Shown here piece after piece: positions 32,542-40,841 of a stretch of 47,601 nucleotides of DNA. The notes below the pieces were generated by a model. It was not told the origin of the DNA. It saw only the letters and a program-made list of their open reading frames with translations, and did not search any database. The position numbers and the translations under genes were made by a program. The stretch is from assembly GCA_934643185.1 (NCBI GenBank), contig CAKUBN010000014.1, forward strand, positions 1 to 47,601, written 5' to 3'. This DNA is from an uncultured Eubacteriales bacterium (GTDB lineage: Bacteria > Bacillota > Clostridia > Oscillospirales > Acutalibacteraceae). Position 1 is the stretch's first letter. The number at the start of each line of letters is the position of its first letter.

Positions 32542-33576
32542 TTATTCATGGTTGAACTGCGAGAGCACCTTCAGATTGCCGCTGTTGAGATCGCGGATAT
32601 CCTTGATGCCGTAGCGCATCATGGCAAGGCGGGTGAGGCCGAGGCCGAATGCGAAGCCGGTGTATTCCTCAGGGTCAATGCCGCCGGCGCGCAGCACGTT
32701 CGGGTGGATCATGCCGCACGGGCAAAGCTCGATCCAACCGGAACCGTGGCAGGTGGAGCAGCCCTTGCCACCGCAGATGTGGCAGCTGATGTCGAGCTCA
32801 AAGCCCGGCTCAACGAACGGGAAGAAGCCCGGGCGCAGGCGAACCTGCACGTCCTGCTTAAAGACCTTAGAAAGCATGGTCTTCATGAAGTAGATGAGGT
32901 TCGAAATGGAGATGTCCTTGTCGATCATGATGCCTTCCATCTGGAAGAACGTGTTTTCATGGGAAGCATCTGTGCTCTCGTTGCGGAAGCAGCGGCCCGG
33001 GAAAATGGCACGCAGCGGCGCACCGTACTTTTTCATGATGGTGTTCTGCGCAGCGGAGGTGTGGGTCTTCAAAAGCTGACCGTTATCAAGATAATACGTA
33101 TCCTGCATGTCGCGGGCGGGGTGATGCTTCGGAATGTTCAGCGCCTCAAAGCAGTTGTAGTCCGTCACGACCTCGCGGTAGTCTTCGATGGTAAAGCCCA
33201 TGGAAGCGAAAATTTCCTCGAGCTCGCGCTGTACGAGCGTGATGGGGTGATAGGAGCCGCAGTCAGTATCCATCGGCAGCGTAACGTCATACTGCTCTGC
33301 GCTGTTGACAAGGCGGTCTTCCTCCTCCTGACGGATGCGCTCCACATGTGCCGTGATGCGCTCGTCGACCTCGCGCTTGAGCGTGTTGATGGTCTGGCCG
33401 AATTCTTTTTTCTCCGCACCGGAAAGGTCCTTAAGGCCCTTTAAAAGCTCGGTGACAGAGCCCTTTTTGCCGAGATACGAAACGCGCAGCTTTTCAATGG
33501 ATTCGCTGTCGCGCACTTCGGAAAGGTCTGCGTCAAACTTCTGGCGCAGCTCGGAAATGCTTTCTTTGATTCCCAT
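32542..33576 (-). CDS. pheS: phenylalanine-tRNA ligase alpha subunit
   Basis: The catalytic class II subunit for Phe-tRNA synthesis, 344 residues. The N-terminal coiled-coil arm (1-90) contacts tRNA. Motif 2 is in FPGRCFRNESTDASHENTF, and motif 3 is GLGLTRLAMMRYGIKDIRDL near the end. A Cys-rich insert (CHICGGKGCSTCHGSGW) precedes motif 3 and is common in Firmicutes. The start is ATG 33576, 9 bases after AAAGGA; frames starting farther upstream run into the T-box leader. Confidence 0.97.
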   Translation of the reverse strand: MGIKESISELRQKFDADLSEVRDSESIEKLRVSYLGKKGSVTELLKGLKDLSGAEKKEFGQTINTLKREVDERITAHVERIRQEEEDRLVNSAEQYDVTLPMDTDCGSYHPITLVQRELEEIFASMGFTIEDYREVVTDYNCFEALNIPKHHPARDMQDTYYLDNGQLLKTHTSAAQNTIMKKYGAPLRAIFPGRCFRNESTDASHENTFFQMEGIMIDKDISISNLIYFMKTMLSKVFKQDVQVRLRPGFFPFVEPGFELDISCHICGGKGCSTCHGSGWIELCPCGMIHPNVLRAGGIDPEEYTGFAFGLGLTRLAMMRYGIKDIRDLNSGNLKVLSQFNHE

Positions 33577-33629
33577 ATCAATATATCCTTTCATAAATGA
33601 TTTCCGTTTTGTACCGAATGGTGAGCATG

Positions 33630-33870
33630 AAAAAAGCCCGCCCCATGTACAAAACATGGGGCGAGCCGGAAAGCTCGCGGTACCACCCAATTTCGGCGCA
33701 TTGCGCCCTCTGAAAGCCTTTAACGCGGCCACCCGTTGCAGCCTACTCTTGTTTCAGCCGCACCGCTCCAAAGAGAACTTCGCCTATATTCAATGCAGGC
33801 GCGTTTTCAGCCGACGGCGCGCCCTCTCTGCCCACGAAAAACAGGTTACTTTTCTTTTTCCTCGCGTTTT
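33630..33870 (-). ncRNA. T-box riboswitch leader of pheST (specifier UUC)
   Basis: On the minus strand the leader has the AG-bulge region (GAGAGGG), the distal-loop segment and the specifier region GAAGTTCTC, whose UUC codon (plus 33775-33777) matches tRNA-Phe GAA. The invariant T-box bulge TGGGTGGTACCGCG lies at plus 33677-33690. The terminator is GCCCCATG/CATGGGGC (plus about 33636-33662) with a T run. Uncharged tRNA-Phe should pair and stabilise the antiterminator. The 5' limit is approximate. Confidence 0.92.
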
Positions 33871-33901
33871 ACTGTTCGGCGCACATAACGCCGATATTGT
33901 T

Positions 33902-33930
33902 ATTTTAGCATAGAAATTTTCGGTTTTCAA
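33902..33930 (-). promoter_or_regulatory. promoter of the pheST operon
   Basis: Minus strand: -35 TTGAAA (33930-33925), 17-base spacer, -10 TAAAAT (33907-33902). Confidence 0.8.
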
Positions 33931-34015
33931 GCCTTTCAGTACATTTTGCAGGCAGAGTTTTGCGAAAAAGCTGCGGCATTCGTAATATTCGGATAAAAAT
34001 TCACAAATTACGCAG

Positions 34016-34044
34016 TTGAACTTCCGGGTGGATTATGATACAAT
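34016..34044 (+). promoter_or_regulatory. promoter of the 34084-34617 gene
   Basis: -35 TTGAAC (34016-34021), 17-base spacer, -10 TACAAT (34039-34044). Confidence 0.78.
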
Positions 34045-34083
34045 GACAATATTGAATTATGGAAACGGAAGGTAATTTACAGT

Positions 34084-34617
34084 ATGATGACAGATGTGTT
34101 TGTAGAATACATGGTAAAAAAGAAGATCGGCAGCAAGGATATTTTGATGTCGCTCGGTGTGTCCATCCTCGGTGCGATCCTGATTTTCGTCAGCATTTTC
34201 CTGACGCCGGTTTCGCCGATGATCCCGTTCCTCGTGATCTGCGGCGTGATCTACGGTGTGTATTACGTCATCTCCTCGCGCAGCCTGGAGTTTGAGTACA
34301 GCATCACAAACGGCGACATTGCGGTGGATAAGATCATCAACCGCAGAAACCGCAAGCGTTTGACGTCTTTCGACGCAAAGGCGATCGAAGAGATGGGCAA
34401 GTACACGGAAAATGCGCAGAAGCTTAAGGGCAAGCGCGTGGATAAGACGATTTTTGCAGCAGAGACGGATGACGGCAAGGACGCGTGGTACATTATTACA
34501 AAGAGCCGCAAGACCGGCTTGACGCTCTTGGTGTTCTCGCCGGATGAGCGCTGCATCGATGCCATCAAGCCGTTTATGGACAGAAGATTGAAGTTCGAGA
34601 TCTTCGGCAGAAACTAA
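34084..34617 (+). CDS. small membrane protein of unknown function (DUF6106-like)
   Basis: A 177-residue protein. Two TM helices (about 22-42 and 46-64) form a hairpin near the N-terminus, followed by a basic cytoplasmic domain (LEFEYSITNGDIAVDKIINRRNRKRL) that reads like a PH-type beta domain. Similar proteins occur widely in Clostridia; I believe this is the DUF6106 group, but only from memory. GGAAGG lies 12-15 bases before two adjacent ATG codons, either of which may be used. Monocistronic. Confidence 0.8.
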   Translation: MMTDVFVEYMVKKKIGSKDILMSLGVSILGAILIFVSIFLTPVSPMIPFLVICGVIYGVYYVISSRSLEFEYSITNGDIAVDKIINRRNRKRLTSFDAKAIEEMGKYTENAQKLKGKRVDKTIFAAETDDGKDAWYIITKSRKTGLTLLVFSPDERCIDAIKPFMDRRLKFEIFGRN

Positions 34618-34629
34618 ATTAAAAAACAC

Positions 34630-34673
34630 AGCGCCCCGTTATCGGAGATTTCCGGTGACGGGGCGCTTTTATA
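34630..34673. terminator. bidirectional terminator between 34617 and the hydrolase operon
   Basis: GCGCCCCGT pairs with ACGGGGCGC (34631-34666), with TTTT on the plus side and TTTTTT on the minus side, between convergent units. Confidence 0.88.
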
Positions 34674-34682
34674 TACAGAAAT

Positions 34683-35315
34683 TTAAGCCTTCTTTTTGTA
34701 GCCGCAATCGCAGTACGGTCCGCCGGAGGCGAGCGTATATTCGCGCACAAAGTTCGTTCTGCCGCCTGCTTCGGCCATGGTGTAATCAAGGTGACACATG
34801 GCTGGCGTGAGGTCATATAAGCCGAGCTCTTTCATCAGCGCACAAATGCCGCACGTGAAAAAACGTGCCTCATAGCCGCTGCCGTCCGTGTAGGGGATAA
34901 ACTCCATGTTCCACGAATACGGGTTGCGGTCAGCGGCGCGGAGTTTTTCGGTAGCCTTCATGCCCGCAATGTCCTTTTCTGTGTATTTGGTCTTTGAAGT
35001 CGTACGGCAGAACCAGCACATGGTTTTTGTCATCATGGATTTTGCGTAGTAATCCGTCAGGGGTTCCACCTCCGGGCGCTTCGGCATGGACAAAATGACG
35101 GCGCCGAGCATGGCCGCGTTTACAATGTTCATCTTGAAGCGGTCGCCCTTTTCAAATTCCGGCAAATCGTGAATGATCTCTTTGTATTTCGGCTTTGCTT
35201 TTTTCATAACGGCCTTTGCGGTCGCTTCGTCATAGCCGAACACGGTCGTGAGGTTTTTGCAAAAGGAGCCGGAAAACACGGCCCACATGCCAAAAGGCAT
35301 ACCTGCATAGTTCAT
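34683..35315 (-). CDS. ATC-hydrolase-family protein 1
   Basis: A 210-residue soluble protein of the L-2-amino-thiazoline-4-carboxylate hydrolase-like group. The conserved C-terminal part reads FFTCGICALMKELGL, then TPAMCHLDYTMAE, then VREYTLASGGPYCDCGY. Its Cys and Asp residues are shared with the second family member at 38372. In Pseudomonas the family founder opens the thiazoline ring of ATC; most Clostridia members have no tested function. It is the last gene of the operon, and its start overlaps the preceding stop as TAATG, with GGAGGG upstream. The substrate is unknown. Confidence 0.8.
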   Translation of the reverse strand: MNYAGMPFGMWAVFSGSFCKNLTTVFGYDEATAKAVMKKAKPKYKEIIHDLPEFEKGDRFKMNIVNAAMLGAVILSMPKRPEVEPLTDYYAKSMMTKTMCWFCRTTSKTKYTEKDIAGMKATEKLRAADRNPYSWNMEFIPYTDGSGYEARFFTCGICALMKELGLYDLTPAMCHLDYTMAEAGGRTNFVREYTLASGGPYCDCGYKKKA

Positions 35316-36244
35316 TATTCAGCCCTCCAAACTTTAATGGCGCTTGTCATGCGGCGGTCAATGTCCTCGCGGGTCGCCCTGCATTCCTTGGGGTGCTTTT
35401 TAGCGTCGCTGAACGCAAGCTGGACGAACAAACCGGAACCCACGGGCAGCATGGTGCGCATCATGCCCTCCGGGAAAACGAAGTGCGTGCCGTATTGGTA
35501 GACCTTAGCTTCCACAGTGCAGCTGTGCGGCTTTTCGGCAAGACGCTTTTCCATGCGGCGGATGTACTTTGCGGCGTCCCACAGCGTATCGTCCTCCGCG
35601 GCGATCATCATGAGCTTGCCGCGAATGTTTTCCACCTTGATGAATTCGTCCTCTGTGATGGGGTGCGCAGCTTCGGAATCGTCAAAGATCTTTCTGGAAG
35701 CAGCCATGCTGTGCGTCGCTTTTGTTTCCGCTTGGAAGACATTCCAGTATTCCGGGTGCTGGTAGCAAAACGGCATGTAGGGCAGGGGCTTGCCGCGGTA
35801 AGTGAACAGCGATTCGCCCTCAATGGGCCACTCCTTGCAGCCGTCTTTGTTGCCCTGCATAAAACCCTGCCAAATAAAATCACTCGGCGTCATGGCGATG
35901 GTCAAGGTGATGTCCGGGAACAGGGAAGCTGCCGTCAGTGCGAGCGTGCCTGTGGTGGAAGCGCCGGCAATGCCGATTTTCTTCGTGCCGTTCGCCTTCA
36001 GCCATGTGATAGCGCTTTCTATGCGCTCTAAGGGGTAGTTGTGGTGGCTGTAATCTTTCCTTGCCGGCGACATGGTGAGCGCGTTCACGCCAAGCCTTAA
36101 GAGCCATTTAACGGCTGAGCGCGTCATGTAATCCTCCGGGTCGTCGCCGAGCATAGCGATGATCGTGCAGTCCGAGCCCGCTTGGCACGGCCAGTATGCG
36201 CCGTAGAACCCGGATTGTTCTGTATCAAAATGTATGTGCTTCAC
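35315..36244 (-). CDS. alpha/beta hydrolase with BAAT-like C-terminal fold
   Basis: A 309-residue hydrolase resembling the acyl-CoA thioester hydrolase/BAAT C-terminal family. The nucleophile Ser is in GIAGASTTGTLAL, the Asp in IAAEDDTLWDA and the His in YGTHFVFP. The start is GTG 36244, with GGAGGA 7 bases upstream; an earlier TTG at 36259 lies over that Shine-Dalgarno sequence. It starts one base after the methyltransferase stop. Thioester or ester hydrolysis or acyl transfer is likely from the fold; the true substrate is unknown. Confidence 0.82.
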   Translation of the reverse strand: MKHIHFDTEQSGFYGAYWPCQAGSDCTIIAMLGDDPEDYMTRSAVKWLLRLGVNALTMSPARKDYSHHNYPLERIESAITWLKANGTKKIGIAGASTTGTLALTAASLFPDITLTIAMTPSDFIWQGFMQGNKDGCKEWPIEGESLFTYRGKPLPYMPFCYQHPEYWNVFQAETKATHSMAASRKIFDDSEAAHPITEDEFIKVENIRGKLMMIAAEDDTLWDAAKYIRRMEKRLAEKPHSCTVEAKVYQYGTHFVFPEGMMRTMLPVGSGLFVQLAFSDAKKHPKECRATREDIDRRMTSAIKVWRAE

Positions 36245-36245
36245 G

Positions 36246-37085
36246 TTATATTCCTCCAAAATCCAGCCGTACGATCTGCATGTTCATTTTGCGGTCACCG
36301 ATTTTTGCTAAAAAGCGGAAAAATCCGCTGACCGACGGGTCCTTTAAATCGTTGTATCCGAGCATATACCCGCGGCTGGAAACTTTAATGTTCTTGCCCC
36401 AAGGGGTGAGCTCCTTCTGTGCATCGGCCACGGCGAAATACGCGCCGACGTCTTGGATCTCCGCATTTTTGATCCAGGTTTTCAGCATGAGCTTTACGGC
36501 GGATCGGTTGGCCGCATCAAAAACGAGCTTGCCGCCCGGAAAAGCCGTGGCCATGGCCTGCACAAGCGCTTTGACCTGCTCGCTTAAGAAGTAATAGAAC
36601 ACGCCTGCGGCGAAAAACACCGCGCCGTTTGAAGCATCGATTTTTTTGAACCATGCGGTGTCGTTGAGGTCGCACGGGATGTTTTCTTCACGCGCACCGG
36701 CGGGCAAAAGTGCGTCGCGCACGGCGATGACGCCTGGAAAATCGAGGTTGTAAATTTTGCACGTGCCGTTGTCGCAGCGACGGCCGGTATCATCCAGCCC
36801 GCAGCCGAGGTTGACGACGGCGGCGTTTGGGTGGTTTTTTAAATAATCCCGCACCTCAAATGCGAGGTCGTTCTGGCGCATGGCGGCTTCCAAAAAGCCG
36901 AACCGCTGCATGAGGCTTTTGGATTTCTGCTCGAGCCGCGAAAAATCGTAGTCGATCTTCTGCATCAGGCGCAGGGCGGTGGGGTCCTTGTATAAATTCG
37001 GGTACAGCTCCGTGCACATCTTCCGCCCGTACAGCGGGATGACGAGCGTTTCCTGCACCGTGTTTTGTTCAATGTGGTAAGCCAA
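36246..37085 (-). CDS. LCM-type SAM-dependent methyltransferase
   Basis: A 279-residue class I methyltransferase of the leucine carboxyl methyltransferase-like group. The SAM-binding loop is VVNLGCGLDDTGRRCDNG (about 88-106), followed by YNLDFPGVI (motif II) and FFAAGVFYYF (motif IV region). Family members methylate carboxyl or hydroxyl groups of proteins or small molecules. The start is TTG 37085, since GGAGGG lies 8 bases upstream inside the previous gene. Tight coupling on both sides shows it works with the hydrolases. The acceptor is unknown. Confidence 0.85.
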   Translation of the reverse strand: MAYHIEQNTVQETLVIPLYGRKMCTELYPNLYKDPTALRLMQKIDYDFSRLEQKSKSLMQRFGFLEAAMRQNDLAFEVRDYLKNHPNAAVVNLGCGLDDTGRRCDNGTCKIYNLDFPGVIAVRDALLPAGAREENIPCDLNDTAWFKKIDASNGAVFFAAGVFYYFLSEQVKALVQAMATAFPGGKLVFDAANRSAVKLMLKTWIKNAEIQDVGAYFAVADAQKELTPWGKNIKVSSRGYMLGYNDLKDPSVSGFFRFLAKIGDRKMNMQIVRLDFGGI

Positions 37086-37087
37086 AA

Positions 37088-37867
37088 TTACCCTCCTTTT
37101 TTCAAAAACGGCAGAGCGGGCAGCGCGTTTTTCGCGATGATATGCGCAAGCATTTCCGCAAAGCCCTTCGGGTCTGTGATCTGATACTGCATGTGGTTGT
37201 GCCCTTCAAACACCGGGAAATGGCCGTTTGGGTACGCCTTCATGACGGCGTCGCGGTATTTGAAATGGTCTTCGATGCTGCCAAATTCAAAGAACGTGTG
37301 CGTTTGCAGTTCTTCCGAAAGCGGGGGAAAGGGCTTATCCTCCAAGCTGTCCGCAAGCTGGCGGCGCATATTCCCGTAGGTCAGTGCTTTGCCTGCCGCG
37401 ATGAAATATGGCTTAATGGCGTCATCGTCGCACCACATGATCTTTTTGAGCGTGCCGCCGTTTGAGCGGTACAAACTTTTAATGGCGAGGTACAAAAACG
37501 GCACCATGATGCGGCGCGTGGATTTGCCGATCTGCGCAAACTGCCCGCCATCGAAAAAAACGTGCTCCACGGGAATTTTTGTCTCGGATAGGAAAGCGGC
37601 TGCAAGGTCTGCGCCGATGGACGACGCGACCACAAGTGCGAGCTTTGTGACGTTCTGTGTGCTCAAAAAGCTTTCCACTTGCTGAATTTCATCGGCTTTG
37701 GAAATATACTTCTGCCCCGCGCAATACACGGTAGAAGTGGGCAGGATGCAGAAATAGTTCGCTTTCAGGTGCTCCGCCACGCGCTCGCTGCTTGCGCCGG
37801 TCACGCCCATGGCATGGAAAAAGAGAATTGCCGGATTTTGCTTATCGCCAAGCGTTTGAAATAACAT
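37088..37867 (-). CDS. alpha/beta hydrolase, second in the operon
   Basis: A 259-residue alpha/beta hydrolase. FFHAMGVTG near residue 16 is the oxyanion-loop region. The nucleophile elbow is VVASSIGADLA (variant A-S-S-I-G), and the late HNHMQYQ segment near 230 should hold the catalytic His. The start is ATG 37867 with GAGGT 8 bases upstream; a frame beginning at 37951 would overlap the four-TM gene. Sequence similarity to the other two hydrolases of the operon is low. Substrate unknown. Confidence 0.82.
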   Translation of the reverse strand: MLFQTLGDKQNPAILFFHAMGVTGASSERVAEHLKANYFCILPTSTVYCAGQKYISKADEIQQVESFLSTQNVTKLALVVASSIGADLAAAFLSETKIPVEHVFFDGGQFAQIGKSTRRIMVPFLYLAIKSLYRSNGGTLKKIMWCDDDAIKPYFIAAGKALTYGNMRRQLADSLEDKPFPPLSEELQTHTFFEFGSIEDHFKYRDAVMKAYPNGHFPVFEGHNHMQYQITDPKGFAEMLAHIIAKNALPALPFLKKGG

Positions 37868-37883
37868 GGATATCGACCTCAAT

Positions 37884-38375
37884 TTAATGGATAAACAGCA
37901 GCATGACGCCGGAAAGTACGGCAGAAATGATAACCATGCCAAGCGTTCCAAACAGCCATTTTTTGCGCTTTGCAGCGGCGGAAATGTATGGCTTCAGGTC
38001 CTCCGTGCCGGGAATCGTCCACGCTTTTGTGTGACCCACCCAGTAGCCGTCGATCAAAAGGCGGTCGATGAGGTTCATCACGGACAAAATGACAAGCAGC
38101 TGCCAAAAGCCGGAGACAAAGCCTCGCGCGCCGTTTACAGCATACACGAAAATGAGTACGTAGGCAATATAGCCCGGCAGGCATATAAGCTTAAACAGCT
38201 TTGCGTTGCGGTCGATTTTTTCGCGGGTCGTAAGGCCCAAGGTGATGCAGCGCTCCTGCACTTCTTTTTCGTAAAGGTGCACCATGCCGACGGCGCCGCC
38301 CCGGATGCCGAACAGGCAGACGAGAAAGAGTAAAGCGCCAAGGCCGAGCCCTTCGAGTAATACGTTTAAAATCAT
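37884..38375 (-). CDS. four-TM membrane protein of unknown function
   Basis: A 163-residue integral membrane protein with about four hydrophobic helices (about 5-28, 62-82, 86-103 and 140-161). A charged loop near 32-60 contains EKEVQERC, and WTIPGTEDLKPYI is near 118-130. I do not recognise a family. The start overlaps the ATC-hydrolase-like gene 2 as ATGA, with AGGAGG within that gene's end. It is the only membrane protein in the hydrolase operon and could anchor the enzymes or move their substrate. Confidence 0.78.
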   Translation of the reverse strand: MILNVLLEGLGLGALLFLVCLFGIRGGAVGMVHLYEKEVQERCITLGLTTREKIDRNAKLFKLICLPGYIAYVLIFVYAVNGARGFVSGFWQLLVILSVMNLIDRLLIDGYWVGHTKAWTIPGTEDLKPYISAAAKRKKWLFGTLGMVIISAVLSGVMLLFIH

Positions 38376-39082
38376 TTGTTCCTCCTATATCCCGCCGCAT
38401 CCTGATATTCGGGGTGCGCGCTTGCGTATGGGTCTTTGTCGCCGCAGATGGTGTAATCGCATTTGCAGCCGTTTGAGCAGGTCGTTGTCCGCACAAGCTT
38501 TGCGTGAATCAGCTCCATGGATTCGTAGTCCGGGTTGCACAGTGCAGGCATGACCTCTAATAAATCGTGCTGCTTTGCAAACTCCGCAACGGGGCAGGCG
38601 GTGAACTCATAGTAAATGGGCTTGTTTTTATCAAACGGCGCGACGTTCATTTCGTAATCGCCCCATTTGTCGCACTGCGCCTTGGCGTTTAAAAACGCGC
38701 GGTACATGAGCTTTTTGAAAAACGGCTTGTTGCAGTCAATGATTTTGAGCTTGCTGAGCTTGCGGAACGCCGTCAAAAACAAATTGCCTTCCATCTCTTC
38801 AATTTCCGCAAGGCTCGTCACGTCCTTGCACACGACGTAGTACGCCATCAAAGCGATGCAGTCGTAAGTGCCGCCCGCGCCGTTATGAAAGTTTTTGCTG
38901 CCGCCAAGGTCCGTGCGCCAGTCGGTGAGAAACTCGACATATTGCTTTTGCACGTTTGTCCAAACTTCCTCACGCTTTTCGGGCGGATAGTGCAGCGCGA
39001 TTTTTGCTAAAATCTGCGCTTTGCACGGCTTGGAGTACAGCACGTGGCACGTGCGGTCAAACCTCAAGTCTTCGTCTTTCAC
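38372..39082 (-). CDS. ATC-hydrolase-family protein 2
   Basis: A 236-residue soluble protein related to the one at 34683. The shared C-terminal pattern is YEFTACPVAEFAK, then MPALCNPDYESME, then LVRTTTCSNGCKCDYTICG. Outside this region the two are strongly diverged, so this is not a recent duplication. The start is GTG 39082 with AGGAGG 8 bases upstream, 3 bases after the previous gene. A C-terminal tail of about 20 residues (DPYASAHPEYQDAAGYRRNK) is extra. Substrate unknown. Confidence 0.8.
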   Translation of the reverse strand: MKDEDLRFDRTCHVLYSKPCKAQILAKIALHYPPEKREEVWTNVQKQYVEFLTDWRTDLGGSKNFHNGAGGTYDCIALMAYYVVCKDVTSLAEIEEMEGNLFLTAFRKLSKLKIIDCNKPFFKKLMYRAFLNAKAQCDKWGDYEMNVAPFDKNKPIYYEFTACPVAEFAKQHDLLEVMPALCNPDYESMELIHAKLVRTTTCSNGCKCDYTICGDKDPYASAHPEYQDAAGYRRNK

Positions 39083-39085
39083 GGT

Positions 39086-39868
39086 CTACGCCTCCTTTTG
39101 CGATGTGTGCGCGGCTTTCACTTCTTCCACAAATTGATCGGGGTGCTCACCGGCTAAGCCGCCGTGTCCCAAGTCGTGGAAGATCTTCACCGTAAAGGGA
39201 AAGCCCTTTTGTTTCAGCAAGTCCAGGTTTGCAGAAAGCTTTTTGTCCACATTGCCTTTGATGCCGTACCAAAGGAACATATCCGTTTTCTGAAACAGGG
39301 AATAATCCGTCTTTTTGCCGATCAGATAGTAATCCTGATTTTTCCAGCTTTTCCACGTCGCTTTGCCGTACAAAATGCGGTCGGCTTCTTCGTAGGTTCT
39401 GCCGGAAATCTTCGCCAAAAACGCTTTCCTGCGCGGGCCGGGGTGCCCCATGACTGCGTAAAAGAGCCCGGTGAAGAAAAAGCAGTACACGTCTTTTCCA
39501 AATTTACTTTTGATATTGGGATAATCCCGCAGGCTCATGCCGTCCGCAATGGTCGTCGTGATCGTCAAACGCTCGTCGGCAAGAACTTCCATCAAAACGC
39601 GGCAGCCGTAGGAAAGCGCGTAAAGAATGTCGATCTTCCCGCCGTAGTGTTCTATAATGTAATCACCGAGGCGCTTTGCTTCGTCCATGGGGGATTTAAA
39701 CTCGGTTTCCGGCTCCTCCGGATTAAAGCCGTCGTAAGCGACAAGCACCACGTGGTATGTTTTCGATATGGCTTTGGCTGCGGGCAGCGCGCCGAAGTAG
39801 CTCACCCCGCCGCCGTGCAGGATGACCATGAGCTCCGGGTGCTCTTGCCCGAACTCAAAATATTTCAT
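39086..39868 (-). CDS. alpha/beta hydrolase, first in the operon
   Basis: A 260-residue alpha/beta hydrolase. The oxyanion region is VILHGGGVSYF (15-25), the nucleophile elbow YALSYGCRVL (near 83-92) and the catalytic His DLGHGGLAG (near 235-243). The ATG overlaps the MBL-fold gene stop as ATGA. The cap region (about 115-200, rich in Lys, Tyr and Trp) is unlike the other two hydrolases in the cluster, so each likely acts on a different bond or intermediate. Confidence 0.83.
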   Translation of the reverse strand: MKYFEFGQEHPELMVILHGGGVSYFGALPAAKAISKTYHVVLVAYDGFNPEEPETEFKSPMDEAKRLGDYIIEHYGGKIDILYALSYGCRVLMEVLADERLTITTTIADGMSLRDYPNIKSKFGKDVYCFFFTGLFYAVMGHPGPRRKAFLAKISGRTYEEADRILYGKATWKSWKNQDYYLIGKKTDYSLFQKTDMFLWYGIKGNVDKKLSANLDLLKQKGFPFTVKIFHDLGHGGLAGEHPDQFVEEVKAAHTSQKEA

Positions 39869-40728
39869 CTACCTACTCCCTTTAAAAGCCCGCTTTTGGC
39901 GTTTGCCTCGGTGTCGTCCGATTCCTCATAGGCGTCATACGGCGCGTTTGGGTCGTGCACGCGTTTTTTAAACGGGGAACAAAGCTGATCTTTATGCGCG
40001 AACGCAAAGCGGAAGTTATCCGTCCAGCCGGTGTGCCCGGTGATAAACAGGGGCTGCAGCCCGCGCGCCTGCAATTTTTCTTCAAATGAAGCGAGCGACT
40101 GCACGGCGAGTTTGTTGTTTTCGGCCAGTGCGGAGATGAAGCTGTACCCGCCGTCCGCGCCGAACCAGATGGTGTCGCCGGTGAAAAGATATTTGTCGTC
40201 GATGAGGTAGTTCATGTGGCCCCATGTGTGTCCGGGCACGAGGAAGCACTCGATCTTGATGCCGTCAATGTTGAAGACCTGCCCGTCCTCAAGCAGCACT
40301 TTTTCGTTGTTGATCGTCACCTGCGGCAGCTTGTAAAGGTGGTAAATGACCTTGCGGCGCACTTCGCCCGTTAAATAGCGGTTTTCCGTTTTGCCTATGT
40401 AGAGCTTCGCGTTTTTGAAAAGCCCGGGGCTGTCGGCTTCCACCGCGCCCACGTGATCGGTGTCCTGATGGGTGATGAGAATGTGGCGGATCGTTTTGGG
40501 GTCGATGCCAAGCCAGCCCATTTTTTCTTCCAAGCGTTCATAGTTGTACCCGGCGTCGATCATGATGGTCGTGCCGCCTTTTTTGTAGAAGAAAATGTTC
40601 GCGACCCATTCGCGCACGCAGGCCACGTGCTCGTCGATCCACCCGGTGTTGAGCGGCTTAAAGATCTCCTTGCCGCGGTACATTTTGCTCATTTCTTTTT
40701 TCTGAAATTCTGTCGCCTTCTTAGACAT
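39865..40728 (-). CDS. MBL-fold metallo-hydrolase
   Basis: A 287-residue metallo-beta-lactamase-fold protein. The first metal motif is THQDTDH (a H-x-D-x-D-H variant of HxHxDH). Further ligands are H in VPGHTWGHMNYL, D in FTGDTIWFG and H in ITGHTGW. The fold fits lactonases, thioesterases and glyoxalase-like enzymes. The start is ATG 40728 after GGCAGGG; a frame from 40782 lacks a Shine-Dalgarno sequence. It is the first gene of the eight-gene operon and follows a sigma-A promoter and an inverted repeat. Substrate unknown. Confidence 0.87.
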   Translation of the reverse strand: MSKKATEFQKKEMSKMYRGKEIFKPLNTGWIDEHVACVREWVANIFFYKKGGTTIMIDAGYNYERLEEKMGWLGIDPKTIRHILITHQDTDHVGAVEADSPGLFKNAKLYIGKTENRYLTGEVRRKVIYHLYKLPQVTINNEKVLLEDGQVFNIDGIKIECFLVPGHTWGHMNYLIDDKYLFTGDTIWFGADGGYSFISALAENNKLAVQSLASFEEKLQARGLQPLFITGHTGWTDNFRFAFAHKDQLCSPFKKRVHDPNAPYDAYEESDDTEANAKSGLLKGVGR

Positions 40729-40784
40729 GAAAACCCTGCCTTTCTGTTTAATGGCCGCAGACAGCGGCAAATTTGCACGCAAAA

Positions 40785-40800
40785 GTTAGAAAAAGCTAAC
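40785..40800. promoter_or_regulatory. inverted repeat in the hydrolase-operon leader
   Basis: GTTAG-AAAAAG-CTAAC, a perfect 5-base inverted repeat about 40 bases downstream of the -10. It could be a regulator site or a small RNA hairpin. No regulator gene is linked to the operon. Confidence 0.4.
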
Positions 40801-40841
40801 CTATGCGCATATAAAAAAGTTTCACGCAACTAACTACTCAT

